Assembly (NCBI GenBank): GCA_963971405.1
Contig: OZ020484.1
Location: 12,338,001-12,402,000, forward strand
DNA from: Psococerastis gibbosa
Taxonomy: Eukaryota > Arthropoda > Insecta > Psocodea > Psocidae
DNA length: 64,000 nucleotides
Direction of reading: 5' to 3'
Within the stretch, counting starts at the first letter, position 1. Each line of letters opens with the position of its first letter. The position numbers and the translations under genes were made by a program. Positions 43,745 through 55,028 of the stretch are shown here, in pieces. The notes below the pieces were generated by a model that had not been told where the DNA came from, did no database searches, and saw nothing but the letters and a program-made list of their open reading frames with translations.

Positions 43745-44653
43745 TCTCTTGTTTGCCCTAAATAACAGATAACCTTTAATTCAATATAAGTCATGGATGC
43801 CAGCGTCTAGTCTAAATTTAAATAAATATAACCTGCTGTCACTTTTCTTTTCTCTGCAGGTAAGATTTAGAGTCATTTAAGCAAAAATGTGGCATTTTGA
43901 TTGGTTCTTGTATGGTAGTGAGCCGTCTTGAACCTTCGTACTATTTTTGTCGTCCAAGAGCTTCCAAAAGAATGTTTTAGAGTTCCTGCTACAAAGGGTT
44001 CATAGCCTTAAGGATTTTCTTTATTTCTCGCACCCATTCAATACTCCGGTTCTAAGCCAGTTCAATACCCAATAGATGCAGCTATATGATTAATTTTTAA
44101 AATTTCACTTTTAAAACAAACTCTTGCTATATGATAGTGTTCAGTTGTGTTTGGAACCCGACCGAGCCATCTAGCGTACCTAAAATTTAAAATTAATTTA
44201 ATAAATAAAACCACAACAATATTATATAGTACTTTTGGTCTAATAGGTTTGTATATTAGCATGCATTTTCTATTAGCCTGGATTAAATTTACCTTAGCGG
44301 TGAAATTGGCGGCAATTTTGACTTCAATACTGATTTCTGTAAAGCAGACATTTCCCAATGCAATTTTATAATACCCAGAGACGAGATATGTTTGGAGTTT
44401 CCCCTGAAAATCAATTCATAATTAAAAACCTCCAATTGAACTCAAAAACTAGGTGCCCATCTTCTTGTATGTTTTTTTTTCGATCTACTCCATGGACTAT
44501 CGATCTATTCTCGAAGTCTCGAACTCGAACTCGAAGAATCAATCGAAATCGAATGGAAAAATTATCAATCAAATAATCAAAACAATAAAAATTATTATTA
44601 TAGCTATGAGTATATATAAAAGTATATTTTAATTTTAAATAAAGTTGGATAAA
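43745..44653. promoter_or_regulatory. Divergent promoter region between PPME1 and the C2orf42 orthologue
   Basis: Only 909 bp separate the two start codons, which point away from each other, so both genes probably share promoter DNA. A TATA-like run (TATATATAAAAG) lies about 40 bp before the C2orf42 ATG. A cluster of TCGAA-type repeats lies at about 44510-44560. A possible acceptor at about 43758 on the minus strand suggests that a 5' exon of PPME1 also starts in this interval. No known repeat was recognised here. Confidence 0.5.
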
Positions 44654-47600
44654 ATGCCTCGATCTAATTTTATGGGTCTAGGGAGACCCACTCTACGTGG
44701 CGTGAAGAAATGTCCTAAATGTGGAACAATGAATGGGACTAGGGGCAATTATTGCAAGAATAAATTGTGTAGTGCAATATTTCGAGAGCCTATTTGGAAG
44801 AAGAAAATAACTTCAGCTGAAGCTTGCCGTATTAATACGGGCACCACTACTAGGGTACGTATGGACAAACCTAGATGCCAACAAATAAAATTGGATACTG
44901 TGAGGGCAACACAATTATTTTGGGGGATTGACGTGATAGAAGAGCCGAGCACTTTTAATCAAAATTAAGTTAACAAAACTAACAAGCCCTCATTGATTTC
45001 TAGGTAGGTGTACAAACAGTACCAAAACCTGCATCGGTGGCAAGATGGTAGCGTGCTTGTACTTGTGAGAGTATGTACACACCATGCTATATGAGACGTG
45101 TAACTCAATACAGGAACTAACCTACAGAGGCGAGGTCATTCGGATACATGCATTAAATTGTCTGTATGTGATTAACCTTTAAAAAAGTCAGCGAGTGACC
45201 TCCACACAGGGTAATCCCACTGCAGTCATTATGAGACCAAATTAGATGTACACACCTAGCCGAGTTTAAACTACTTCCATCTCTAAAATGAATATAATAA
45301 AATGTATAGAAAAGATTGTAGGAAATATAAATATCTGCATGACTAATTAATTAATAAGACTGAGACACACAGACGTCGTCCCAACTAAAGTTAAAAAAGT
45401 AGAAACAATTTATGCAAAAAGATATATATACTTATAGACACCATTCAAATTATTCACGTGCAGTGTCAGTCCTGGTGTAGCTCTTGTTTTATTATTATTT
45501 ATAGGAATGTGGTAATTCTTGGGCACCCTTTTATTGGGATCACAGCAGTGTATCCCAGCCCAATCAAATCCAAATTATTCACCTGTTGAAGAACAACAAC
45601 TGAACTTTTGTAGTAAGGTCAAATTATCACTGGCAAGTCAATCAGATCATTCAGATCGGACTGGTCAATAAAGGCAGTCCAACCGCCTAAGTGTGGACAG
45701 AGGCCCCCAGCCCATAAAATAACAGTCATTTTCTAACGCAGCTAAATTTTCAGTCTGAATTGAAGGATATCATATTTTTCAGGTATATTCTGTGCGTGTC
45801 AGAGATAGAGGACCTGATTACCGAGGCTTTGTGCAGCTGCCAGTTGTTCAAACTCTTGCAGAAAGTAAGGATCTCATAGAAAATTCAGCTCTCTGTTTTG
45901 TGGACAACTGCGTGGGCAACTTCAATTCAAGAATTCTCCAGTGTCATGTTAGTATAGGCTTCATTCGGCCCTGTGCCTGGTATAAATTTCAGTCCATTAA
46001 AATTTATCAGTGGCATTATCAAGAATGTACAGTAGACATATGTATCTTATGCATATGTATCTTACGGTATAAGCAGAAAGTTGAGAATGTGTATATATGT
46101 TTTTGGGATTAATCGGATTATGATCTGAGATTGAAGGAGTCAATTTTGTGTTATAAATTGTATTTTTTGGCATATGATGAATATTTGTACAATATGTGGG
46201 CGATATGATGTAAACAGGAAGCTCCAAACCTCCCGGACACCTCACTTATCTCGGTTACCAAGAGAAATTTTGAAATGCAGTAAAAAATTCGATGTCACAA
46301 GTCGGTGTCAAAGTCAAAGTCAAACTATCTACTGATAGAATTAAATATTTTTTCGGGGGGCCTGAAAGAAAGGTTTTAGATGGGGGATAGATGGTATCTC
46401 GGAGTTTTGAAGTGTAAACATGAGTCATATTACACAGCTCAAATAGAGCCCTGTCTTTCCGTACCACAGAAAAAAAAAAAAATTTGCCAAAGACAGTTTG
46501 TAATTGAGTTTTTTACCTCATTTCAAAATTCGTCAAAGTAACCGAAATAAATGTGGTGCCTGGGTGGTTTGGAATACCTTGTATGTTAGAACTAAGCATT
46601 ATTTTTTTATCGTACAAAATTCTTTGGCGGCCAGCATGCTGCCTCGGAATCTTCTAGTTAGTTATAAGACTGCAGAACCGTTTATTTAATTAACTATAAA
46701 ACTATAATTATCATTGGTTATGTGTATTTTTAATTTAATCTGAGATGTTATTTAGGAACATTTGGGTGAAGAAAAGGGGGCCTTATTATGCAAACATATC
46801 TGTGGAGCACTGCGGTGCAACAGTGAATCCCAAGAACTTCAAGTCAATACCACCGTTCTTGAAGGTCTTTCAATTGAAGAAAATTTCAAAAAGGTAACTA
46901 CAATTTATAGTGCGTTTTCATAGGGTGTGTTCTACCAAAACCCATGTAAGTTTAATTCAGTATTTTAGGAGTGAGTTATAGTGAGTATATACAGCTATTA
47001 CATGGGGCTATTCCATCTGTCAATTATCCGTCATTTGTGCATTGCTAATTGATGAGATGTTTGTTTTAAGGAGACTATTGTGTAGATACTTGACTTATCT
47101 GTTATAAATTAAGTTATAATATGGTAGACATCAATAATAAGTCTCTACCATATTATAACTTAATTTATAATCTACAGTATCTACATAATAGTCTCCTTAA
47201 AACAAACATCTCATCAATTTTTAATGCACAAATGACGGATTATAGACAGATGGAATAGCCGCCATAGCGGCACACGCTGAGGCAGATCGCAGACCCATAT
47301 TTTGTTTTATTAAAATTGGGAAACTGACATTGTGATTTTTAAGAATCCCAGTGATGTAAGTTTCTATTTATATTTCAGGAAGTACGTACTCTCATGTTAG
47401 CTAGTTCTGGGCCTACTGTTCAAAGAGTGTCTCAGAATGTTATGGCTGTGAAGTGTCATGCTAGCCCAAAAACACCGCTTGGATATCTCCATGTCTCTTT
47501 CGCTGCCGGTAGACCTGAGCAGGATATCCAGTTTTCGTGTCCGTGCCCAACCTTTAAAGTGAGTTGAAAGTGTATTGTAGGCTAGATTTAGTCAGGACAT

Positions 47601-50600
47601 GTAGCGCAGTGGTACGGACTCTGACTTTCACCCGAAAGGTTGTTGGTTCTAGTCCCACACTGGCTAAATTTTCTGGCATGTTCAGCAGGCGGTCCCGGGT
47701 CTTCCTAGTTGAGTTTTATAGCCCTAACTCCGCTAGGTTGGCTTAGTAATAAAAACAACACGGATCATACTCTAAAAAATCATTCTTAACCAGTTTCTAC
47801 CAGCTACATGATATCAAATAGTATTTTAATAAACATTTTCCTGTCCCCTACCCCCCCCCCCCCCCATTTTTAGTTTTAAGCTTTAGTTCTAATTGAGGAC
47901 GACTCCATATTTCATTATATGTTCTTTTGTTCTTTTATTATAAGTTAAACATTATGTAAATTTTATAAATGTAATTTTAAAAAAATGGGTCAGAAAATGA
48001 ACTTTAATTTAATTACTTTAGCATTAATATTTCGATTTTGATATTGCATGCTTTTATAGGCTTAGATAGGTAGCCAACGTTAAACCGCACGCGGGCTTGT
48101 GTATGTAAACTATGTCATAAATTTATAATTGTTTTGTTGTTGGTATAAATATAATGATAATGATAATGAACAAAAAGTCATTATTAATTTATTTATTAAA
48201 ATTGCTGCAATGATTTCTACGGGCTTCTGAAGTTTTCTCAGGTGTGGGTTTAAATATCTGTCCAAAATAATGTAATATTCTAGATTCTACTCAAATGCTA
48301 CTTGATTTTGAATTTTCACAAATTTTATTCTTTCAGGAAACTGCAAGAATCAGATCAATAGATGGAAGATGTCCTCATTTTTATGCTTGTATTTGCGCTT
48401 TTGTGAATCACGAGCCCTTAAGAGAAGAATTTTCAAGCTACATTACGCTTGAAGTTGTCCTTGATCCACCAGTTTTCGAAACAGAACGTAAGAAAACTGT
48501 CGCTATTATATATAACAATATTATACTGTAGTAGTACTGTACAATAGTATATTGCGATAACGTAAGCTGATATTTAATTTTTGATGAATAGATGATTGCA
48601 ATGAAAAACACAATGTGCTATTTAGCAATTAGAAAACTAATTTGGTTCAGGCTGTTTCAATTCATCCAAACGTTTGCCAAAAATTATTAATTTTTTTTTT
48701 TAGAAATGTTGCCAAAAGAAGCGGAAAGTAGTGAGGAAGTTGGTTGTGAAATAACTAATCTATTTGAAAATAATGAATGTCACGTGGAAATACTGCAAGA
48801 CGATGTTTCACAATTGCTATCACAGTCAATTTCCGATGATGTCAATAGAATATTAGCTAAAACCATTACAGAGGATGGCATTGTCTTTTCTGCTGTTACG
48901 GATCTGGAAAGCTCACCTATGGACTGTTTAGAGGTAAAATAAAACCAACCAAAGACCCATAGACGAATTGTGTAAAAAAACTAGCTTCAACTTTCTTCGC
49001 GCTCAGACAATTAGTCGGCGTTGTCAATTAAAGCACCCTTATAAATGTGTACCGCTCTCTATTAGAGTCGAGAAGCCATTACGGCATACTCTGCTGGGGT
49101 TCATCTTCGGAAGTAATAAGAATTCCCAGGCTCCAAAAAAGTGCAATCTGCATGATAACGGCAAAGCCATGTAGACACTATTGTCGAGAACCAATTAGGT
49201 TTCACAATACCCTTACAGCCTCTTCGATTTATATATACGAAGTATGTTTTTTAGTAAGGAGCCATGTGTCAGAATTTATGAGAAACAATCAAGTCCATGG
49301 ATACTCCATGAGGGTAGTAGCAGGCTGAGAACTGTTCGCGTCAACCTAGCTTTGGCATAGAAGATTTCGCTATAGATATATATATATATCATAAGCTACC
49401 GGAGGATCTGAAATCAATAACTGGAACTAAGCCATTTGCCAATTCTCTAAGGAAGTTACTGATCGACGCTTGCTACAACCGATAAATACCAGTAATATCG
49501 TAGAATGAAATTAATCAAAATTGATTAAAGCAGTTTTGTTTTGTAGGGCACACACTTATTCCTTTCGAAAAACAAATAGCCGATTTACGGAAGAATATTA
49601 TTGACAGTGTTAAATATTATTTGTGCAGATAAACCTTGGGGAAGAGCAGGTACTGGTCTCACCGTTAGATGACAGTGACAATGAGGCGAAGCAAGTCGCG
49701 GGAATGAGTATGGATCTTGTTCCACCTCTAACTAGAATTCCTAACGTTGATCTCCTCGCTTCTACTTTTCAGGCAGGATTTCTTTTATATTAATTTTGCT
49801 CTAACTTAATAAGTAGGCCTATGGTAATTTTTAATTAAGAGTGTACAGCCCATAGAAAAGTGGCAGCCCGAAATTTAATAGTTTTTATTTTTATTTAATT
49901 AACTAAGCATGTTATTAAAGATTTGGCTCATCAAAGTTGTTGAAGACTACTTCACGCATCATATAATAAGGTATTTTTAGTTTTCGAAATTGTAGTTTTT
50001 TATAAACATGCAAATATTTGAAAAGTTATTGTTTAAAAAATATTTGCATGTTCATCAAAAAACTACAATTTTGAAAATTAAAAATATCTTATAATATGAT
50101 GTATGAAGTAGTCTTCTACAACTTTGATGAGCCAAATCTTTAATAACATGCTTAGTTAATTAAATAAAAAATAAAAAGTAATAAAATTCGGGCTGCCACT
50201 TTCCTCTTTAGGACAAGTTCGAAATACGCCTGATGGTATAATTACTCAGGCTATTACAGCCGAAGTTACGTGATGAAGCTGTAGAATCCGGGATGATAGG
50301 CCGTGGTCGGTCTAAAAGCGTACCTCCAAACGTTTCCTCAACATCTGCGGTCGACATCTTTAGTGGCACTGCTTAGACTTCTAAGATTGCATCTCGGAGC
50401 AGTTGCTGCTGAGCCAGAATCGAAAGAAATTCTGTTTAGGTGCTGATTCCACCAACGTCAATAGTGATATTAAATGTTTTTTTACGTGGTAGCAGACATT
50501 TTTAAACTGTCTAAAAATGTCTGCTACTACGTCAAAAAACATTTAATATCACTATTGACGTTGGTGGAATCAGCGCCAAAGTGTTATGTATCCAATATTT

Positions 50601-50636
50601 TTCAACACTTATCTAATGATAAACTTGATGTGCACT

Positions 50637-50669
<33 letters not shown>

Positions 50670-53600
50670 AAAGAGGATTCAGTAAAAGCGTGCGAGCTAT
50701 TGTGTCTCACAAACGGATGAAACAAAATTTATTTCTGAAGTCTCATGAGACTGGACGGCAGGAAGTTGATATTACAAGTTACATATAAACGATCATGCCC
50801 CCTTCGGCTGATAGTATTTTCTGTAATATTATTTGTGAATACCACTATTACTATTTTTAAAAACAGAAGTTGTAAATTCTGCCTTTGTGTAGTATTGCCT
50901 CTTCCTATTGTGTTTATTTTAGACCAAAACATTTCCAACTGAAATAAACAATTGAAATTCACTCAACTTTGAACGAAAAAATTAATTCGGCAAATATAAT
51001 TTACTTATTTTCCAATGCATGTTTACTTTCAGGACAATTCTTCGTGCCCACGAAATGATTTAGAGTCATCTCAGCTGATTCCTTTGTACTTAGAAACGAT
51101 ACTTGACAATCCTTTGCCTCAGCATACATCAAAAAAGAAATCAGGTAAGGTGTACACAATTTAATTTACTAAGAGCTTGCATTTGGTGTATTATTATTAT
51201 TATTTAGAGTGTTAAGCTGACATAGGTCTGGGGATCACATCAGTGTACCCCAATCATTCATATTATGACCATTTCCAATTAATAACTTTTTTTTCTATGA
51301 GGTTAATTGCATACAAACAATTTAATGAATGTATCCGATTGACCTCTTCAGTCGCCTCTGTAGGTTAGTACCCGTGTTGAGTTACGACACGTCTCCGAGC
51401 GGATGGCGTGCAGAGACTCGCACAAGTACAAGCACGCTACCACCTTGCCATCGAAGTCGATAAACAGGAGCTTAACCTTGTTAGCAAAGACAACCATGTC
51501 CTTCAATGGCAAGTCAAACAGATCGACCTGGTCGATGTAGGCAGCCTCAAAACAGTCCAACCGCGCCCGCCACAGTGGCCAACCAGGTGTTCCGCTGTTT
51601 CCTCGGACTCATTGCTGTGCCGGCAGACGGTAGGACCTCCATGACCCAATTTGGCCATGTGGGCTCTGAACAAACCATGATCAGTAATCAGGGCTGCGGT
51701 CGTTCGAGCCGTCTCTCTACCGGCATTCAGTTTATGTAACCCCCATCCTTTCTTCTTCGAACACGCAATTCGGGAGTTAACCGCCATACCGTTTCAAGCT
51801 CTCTATAAAGGCTAAGGGGGGAATAGGTTCGTGCCCTACAGGTGCATTTGGTGTAATAATGTATTGTATTCGGATAAATAAGTAAATGAGGGGTAATCAC
51901 TTTGAAGTCGGATGTCTTCGTGACCATCGAAACCGAAAAGGCAATTTTTGGAAATATGAACCTTCTTGTCTAGGGATAGACGTGCCAGTTATTTTTGTTC
52001 CCCATTGTGACACTTAAGTACTCTGGTCTTAGAGTTATGGGGTTCTACGTAGTCAATAGCAGAGAGATATCGCAATGTGACTCGTACCCTTGCTGTCCGA
52101 AATACCGTTCACTTTTGCGCTTCTTGTACAAAGCGCCTCTGTAACTGTTCAAATTTCATTTGTGGACTGAAAATGTTACTTAACGCATCCATTTTTCAGG
52201 CCGTGCAAGTCAACATTTGAGCTTCATTGAATGGCTAGGTGGTGTTACAGACGCTATAAATCAGCAGATGCATTATCAATTTCCCGGCAAACCAAATAGT
52301 CTAGTATTTCAAGTTCATAAGGTAGAAGTATAGTGTCTCCGTTTTTTAATTGTCTTTTTAATGTCCCAACATTGTGCTAATGCATAAAAGCAATTTACTA
52401 TGTAGGCATGTAGGCATTAAATATTACGAATATTCCTTTTACAATGGGTAGCAATATGATCGTTCTAATATATGATCGTGCTAAGTTATATATATTCATC
52501 GAACATACTCATAGATCCAAAGTAACATATACTATAAAGATTCAAACCTAATGAATTATGCATGGATTGACATACTGCTACCGGCAGACAAGCTAAAAGT
52601 TTCGAGAAGGCATATTTTTTTTACACCAGGTCTAGTCTGAACGAAAAACAAATTTCTTTTCAGAAATTCTTTGAAAAGTTGAAGGATCGGATAGGCCGGA
52701 CACGGAGGAAACATCTTACAAGCAGTGTTACCATTTTCTCGCGGCGGGACAAGCGACCGGTTGGGACATTTTTAAAACACTCATGGACTCTTACTAGCAG
52801 GATAAGCGTCAAAGCCATTTTTGACACTCCCCAGGTATGACACATTGTGGGTATTCTCGGCGTATGTTAAACCAAATGAAACGGTTGGAACGCATTCATC
52901 CTAGTGCTATATCTATGAACACTTTAATAGGCAAAGAAAAGATAGTAAATAATACCCTAATTTAAACGCCTTTTTTGGACTACAGGTTACTATGACTAAC
53001 ATTACCTGTGTTTCCACTATGCTGTTCCTCATTCTGTTCTTTATCTTACAAGCCAACAGGAATATCAGTCACTATGGCAATGCTAGAAATTATGGAAAAT
53101 ATACCAATCTGTACATTTTCATTTGAGTTTCCAACTTTGTACTCAATTATTTCGAAAGTTTATTGTGTCACTTACCCCACGTCGCCTCTAGGCCTTTCAG
53201 TTATAAAATGAACGCAAGTACGCAAGGGAGATATTTGACGACGCCGTTGTTTAATACTCTCCTAAGGTTAACTGAGCCCCATTTATATTGGTTTGTGAAT
53301 AACGTGTCCCACGCTTGCGACAACGTATCTACTCCTGGCCAATCTAATTAACTTGATAATTGAATATTCATTACTAGAATTTTCAACATTCGGGATTCTC
53401 ATTTTTTTTCTGCATAAGGTAACTCTTTGAATTCTGCACAGGTTCCTCTTAATTTGGTGCGAAGCTTCATTCGTAACAGTGACGGCACGTTTGACCCAGC
53501 AGATAGTACCAACTCCACTGGCGTGGTCCTCTACAAAACATACCTTCGTACAGGTCAGTAAATGCCGTAGCAATGAAATCGCTCATTGGCAGGTATTGTT

Positions 53601-54505
53601 TTATTCATTATTTCACTCTGTAAAATATATATTACCTTCCCCCTTAGGGCATTTGAATATCAAACCAACGGGCCCTTTTATAGCATGCGGGTGCGGGTAA
53701 AGCATAAAAATAAACATAAGGAAAGTTTGGAGTTCGTAGTTTGCATATTTAATATTGAACGTAGTCTCTTTTTAAGATACGTTTCGCAAGGCTTATAAGA
53801 AGGAAACACTGCCCAATGTGAACAGGGAATTACAAGCTTATCATATGTTTGACCCGCTCCCACTTGCTTTGAAATGGTCCTTAAATATCCTTAGATCACC
53901 TCTTGCGGAGCCAGCCGCCAATTACGCCCTACCTACGGCATAATTATTACAATTTGTTTGGTGTTGTTTGGGTTCCTAATTAAAACATGCCAAACCGGTT
54001 GCATTTATATAATTTTTTAGTAATACTTGACGTTCTGTGATTTTAATTGTATTAAAATTTGGTTTAGTTGAATGAATACGATGATTGTAGGCAATGGTTT
54101 GATTGATACACAAACGTGAAAATTTCCATTGCATGGAATATATGTATATTCGGCTGGACCGTTGGAGCAAGCGAAAGATTGGTCAACCCACAGAGCTAAC
54201 GGATGGTTGACTTAACGGGTAATTCCCGTCAACTGATTTCTAACGAATGAGGCAATTTGTTGGAATTCTTAATCATTTCATGCATAGCGATTGGGCAGCA
54301 TGTACTGCACATAGTTCTGCTCTAACCATGTAATGCTCAATTTATAGGATTACACCGCAGCGAGTCGCTGACTGTGCCTTTCATAATAGACTGGATACCT
54401 AGCATCCTGCCTTGCAGTCAAGTTGGAGAGCTAGCGGTTCATTTCGAGTTCGGACATGTGCCATTTTGCCTCGGAACCAATTGCCAAGAAATAATAGGAT
54501 GTTAG
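44654..54505 (+). CDS. C2orf42: C2orf42 orthologue (zinc-finger protein of unknown function), twelve coding exons
   Basis: Exons: 44654-44854, 45783-45947, 46756-46893, 47379-47558, 48337-48487, 48704-48933, 49629-49772, 51033-51144, 52200-52321, 52664-52834, 53442-53553, 54348-54505. They total 1884 nt (627 residues; human about 574) and all phases agree. Recognised from [54 protein letters not shown] and [13 protein letters not shown], which track human C2orf42 in order. A Cys4 treble-clef finger is formed by C20, C23, C34 and C39. A SWIM-like motif CxC...CxH is formed by C222, C224, C240 and H242. The middle (about 275-410) is acidic, poorly conserved and longer than in human. Exon 7 ends in CAG|GCAGGA, which would be a GC donor; an alternative GT donor at 49650 would shorten it to 21 bp in the same phase. 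The molecular function is not established for the family. Confidence 0.93.
45031..45186 (+). mobile_element. 3' end fragment of the non-LTR family seen at 22505
   Basis: GGTAGCGTGCTTGTACTTGT, TACACACCATGC, ATTCGGATACATGCATTAAA and TGTGATTAACCTTTAAAAAA follow in the family order. Confidence 0.6.
45480..45715 (-). repeat. Degraded retroelement fragments in C2orf42 intron 1
   Basis: GGGATCACAGCAGTGTATCCC recurs as GGGATCACATCAGTGTACCCC at 51232. AGTCAATCAGATC..CTGGTC..GGCAG...CAGTCCAACCGC recurs at 51514-51565. Confidence 0.5.
47004..47263. mobile_element. Foldback MITE (family F1) combining two stem modules
   Basis: The outer stem TCAATTATCCGTCATTTGTG is that of the copy at 26207; the inner stem GATACTTGACTTATCTGTTA and TAATATGGTAGACAT is that of the copy at 33305. 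Arms pair over nearly the whole 260 bp. It lies in C2orf42 intron 3. Confidence 0.88.
47587..47757 (+). mobile_element. tRNA-derived SINE, copy h, with internal deletions
   Basis: Head intact (TAGCGCAGTGG, GGTTCTAGTCC); the body lacks parts of GGAGGGCATGTAAAG and GTAAGAGAGGGC. It begins 29 bp after C2orf42 exon 4. Confidence 0.85.
48960..49545 (+). pseudogene. Decayed CR1/Jockey-like reverse transcriptase C-terminal region
   Basis: Broken frames still show [40 protein letters not shown] and [18 protein letters not shown], the order typical of the region after the reverse transcriptase of CR1/Jockey-type elements. Several frame breaks. It fills C2orf42 intron 6. Confidence 0.75.
49845..50213. 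mobile_element. Foldback MITE, family F2, full copy
   Basis: Left arm ACAGCCCATAGAAAAGTGGC; the right arm complements it from GGCAGCCCGAA inward with only small differences, through AAACATGCAAATATTTG at the centre. It lies in C2orf42 intron 7. Confidence 0.87.
50439..50577. mobile_element. Foldback MITE (family F1), 139-bp near-perfect hairpin
   Basis: GGTGCTGATTCCACCAACGT pairs with its complement; the stem uses the CGTCAATAGTGAT module of the copy at 9729 and GTGGTAGCAGACATT. The arms are almost identical, suggesting a young copy. Confidence 0.9.
50639..50664. repeat. Poly-T run of about 26
   Basis: Uninterrupted T tract in C2orf42 intron 7; possibly the tail of a minus-strand retroposon, though no body was recognised. 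Confidence 0.9.
51290..51790 (-). pseudogene. 3' remnant of a non-LTR retrotransposon with C-terminal Cys-His motif
   Basis: The minus-strand frame reads [18 protein letters not shown], then [18 protein letters not shown], a pattern found after the RNase H domain of several non-LTR elements and similar to that at 61460. It is followed by the 3' block shared with 22505. The upstream domains are missing. Confidence 0.7.
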
Positions 54506-54760
54506 GGTACAAACGAGAAGCGTAAACAAAATGAACCATGATACTTTATATTAACTGTGAATGTCAAAAAATGAAACTTAATATGTACTAGCAAAAGTAG
54601 CCGCTGTCAATAGACCAGCAGGCCTAGCAAGGAACGAAAAGAATAACTTACCCGCGGAATTATTTAAAACCGCTAATTAAAATCATAGAAATTAATTTAA
54701 CTCGGTCCCATCAGACGACATACATTCGGCTTTTGCCATGTTGGTGCTCCGGGAGTCCAG

Positions 54761-54766
54761 AATAAA
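54761..54766 (+). terminator. Polyadenylation signal of the C2orf42 orthologue
   Basis: AATAAA lies 256 bp after the TAG stop on the same strand. It is the first canonical hexamer seen downstream. Confidence 0.5.
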
Positions 54767-55028
54767 GTACGTTATGCATAAGCTGAGCATATGCAACAAT
54801 GAATCAAAACAAAACATTCTGCAATATTAATTTATTGCACTTCAACTCCCGTATGTAAATTTACATTATGTTTATTTAAAATTATTTTATTTCATTCCAC
54901 GACTGTTTTTATTCCTTGCTAGGTCTGCAGGTTGCTTGGAAGCCATAATGTTGTAATGGTAATTTAAATAAAGAAAAACTTAAGACAATAAGATGTTCAT
55001 GTTCATACACATCGGGCGTTACCCTTTA

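Noticed and set aside
44062-44358. Possible upstream coding exon of PPME1
   Set aside because: There is an ATG and a GTAAAT-type donor, but the frame does not resemble the PPME1 N terminus and the link to the acceptor near 43758 cannot be verified; kept only as a possible 5' leader.
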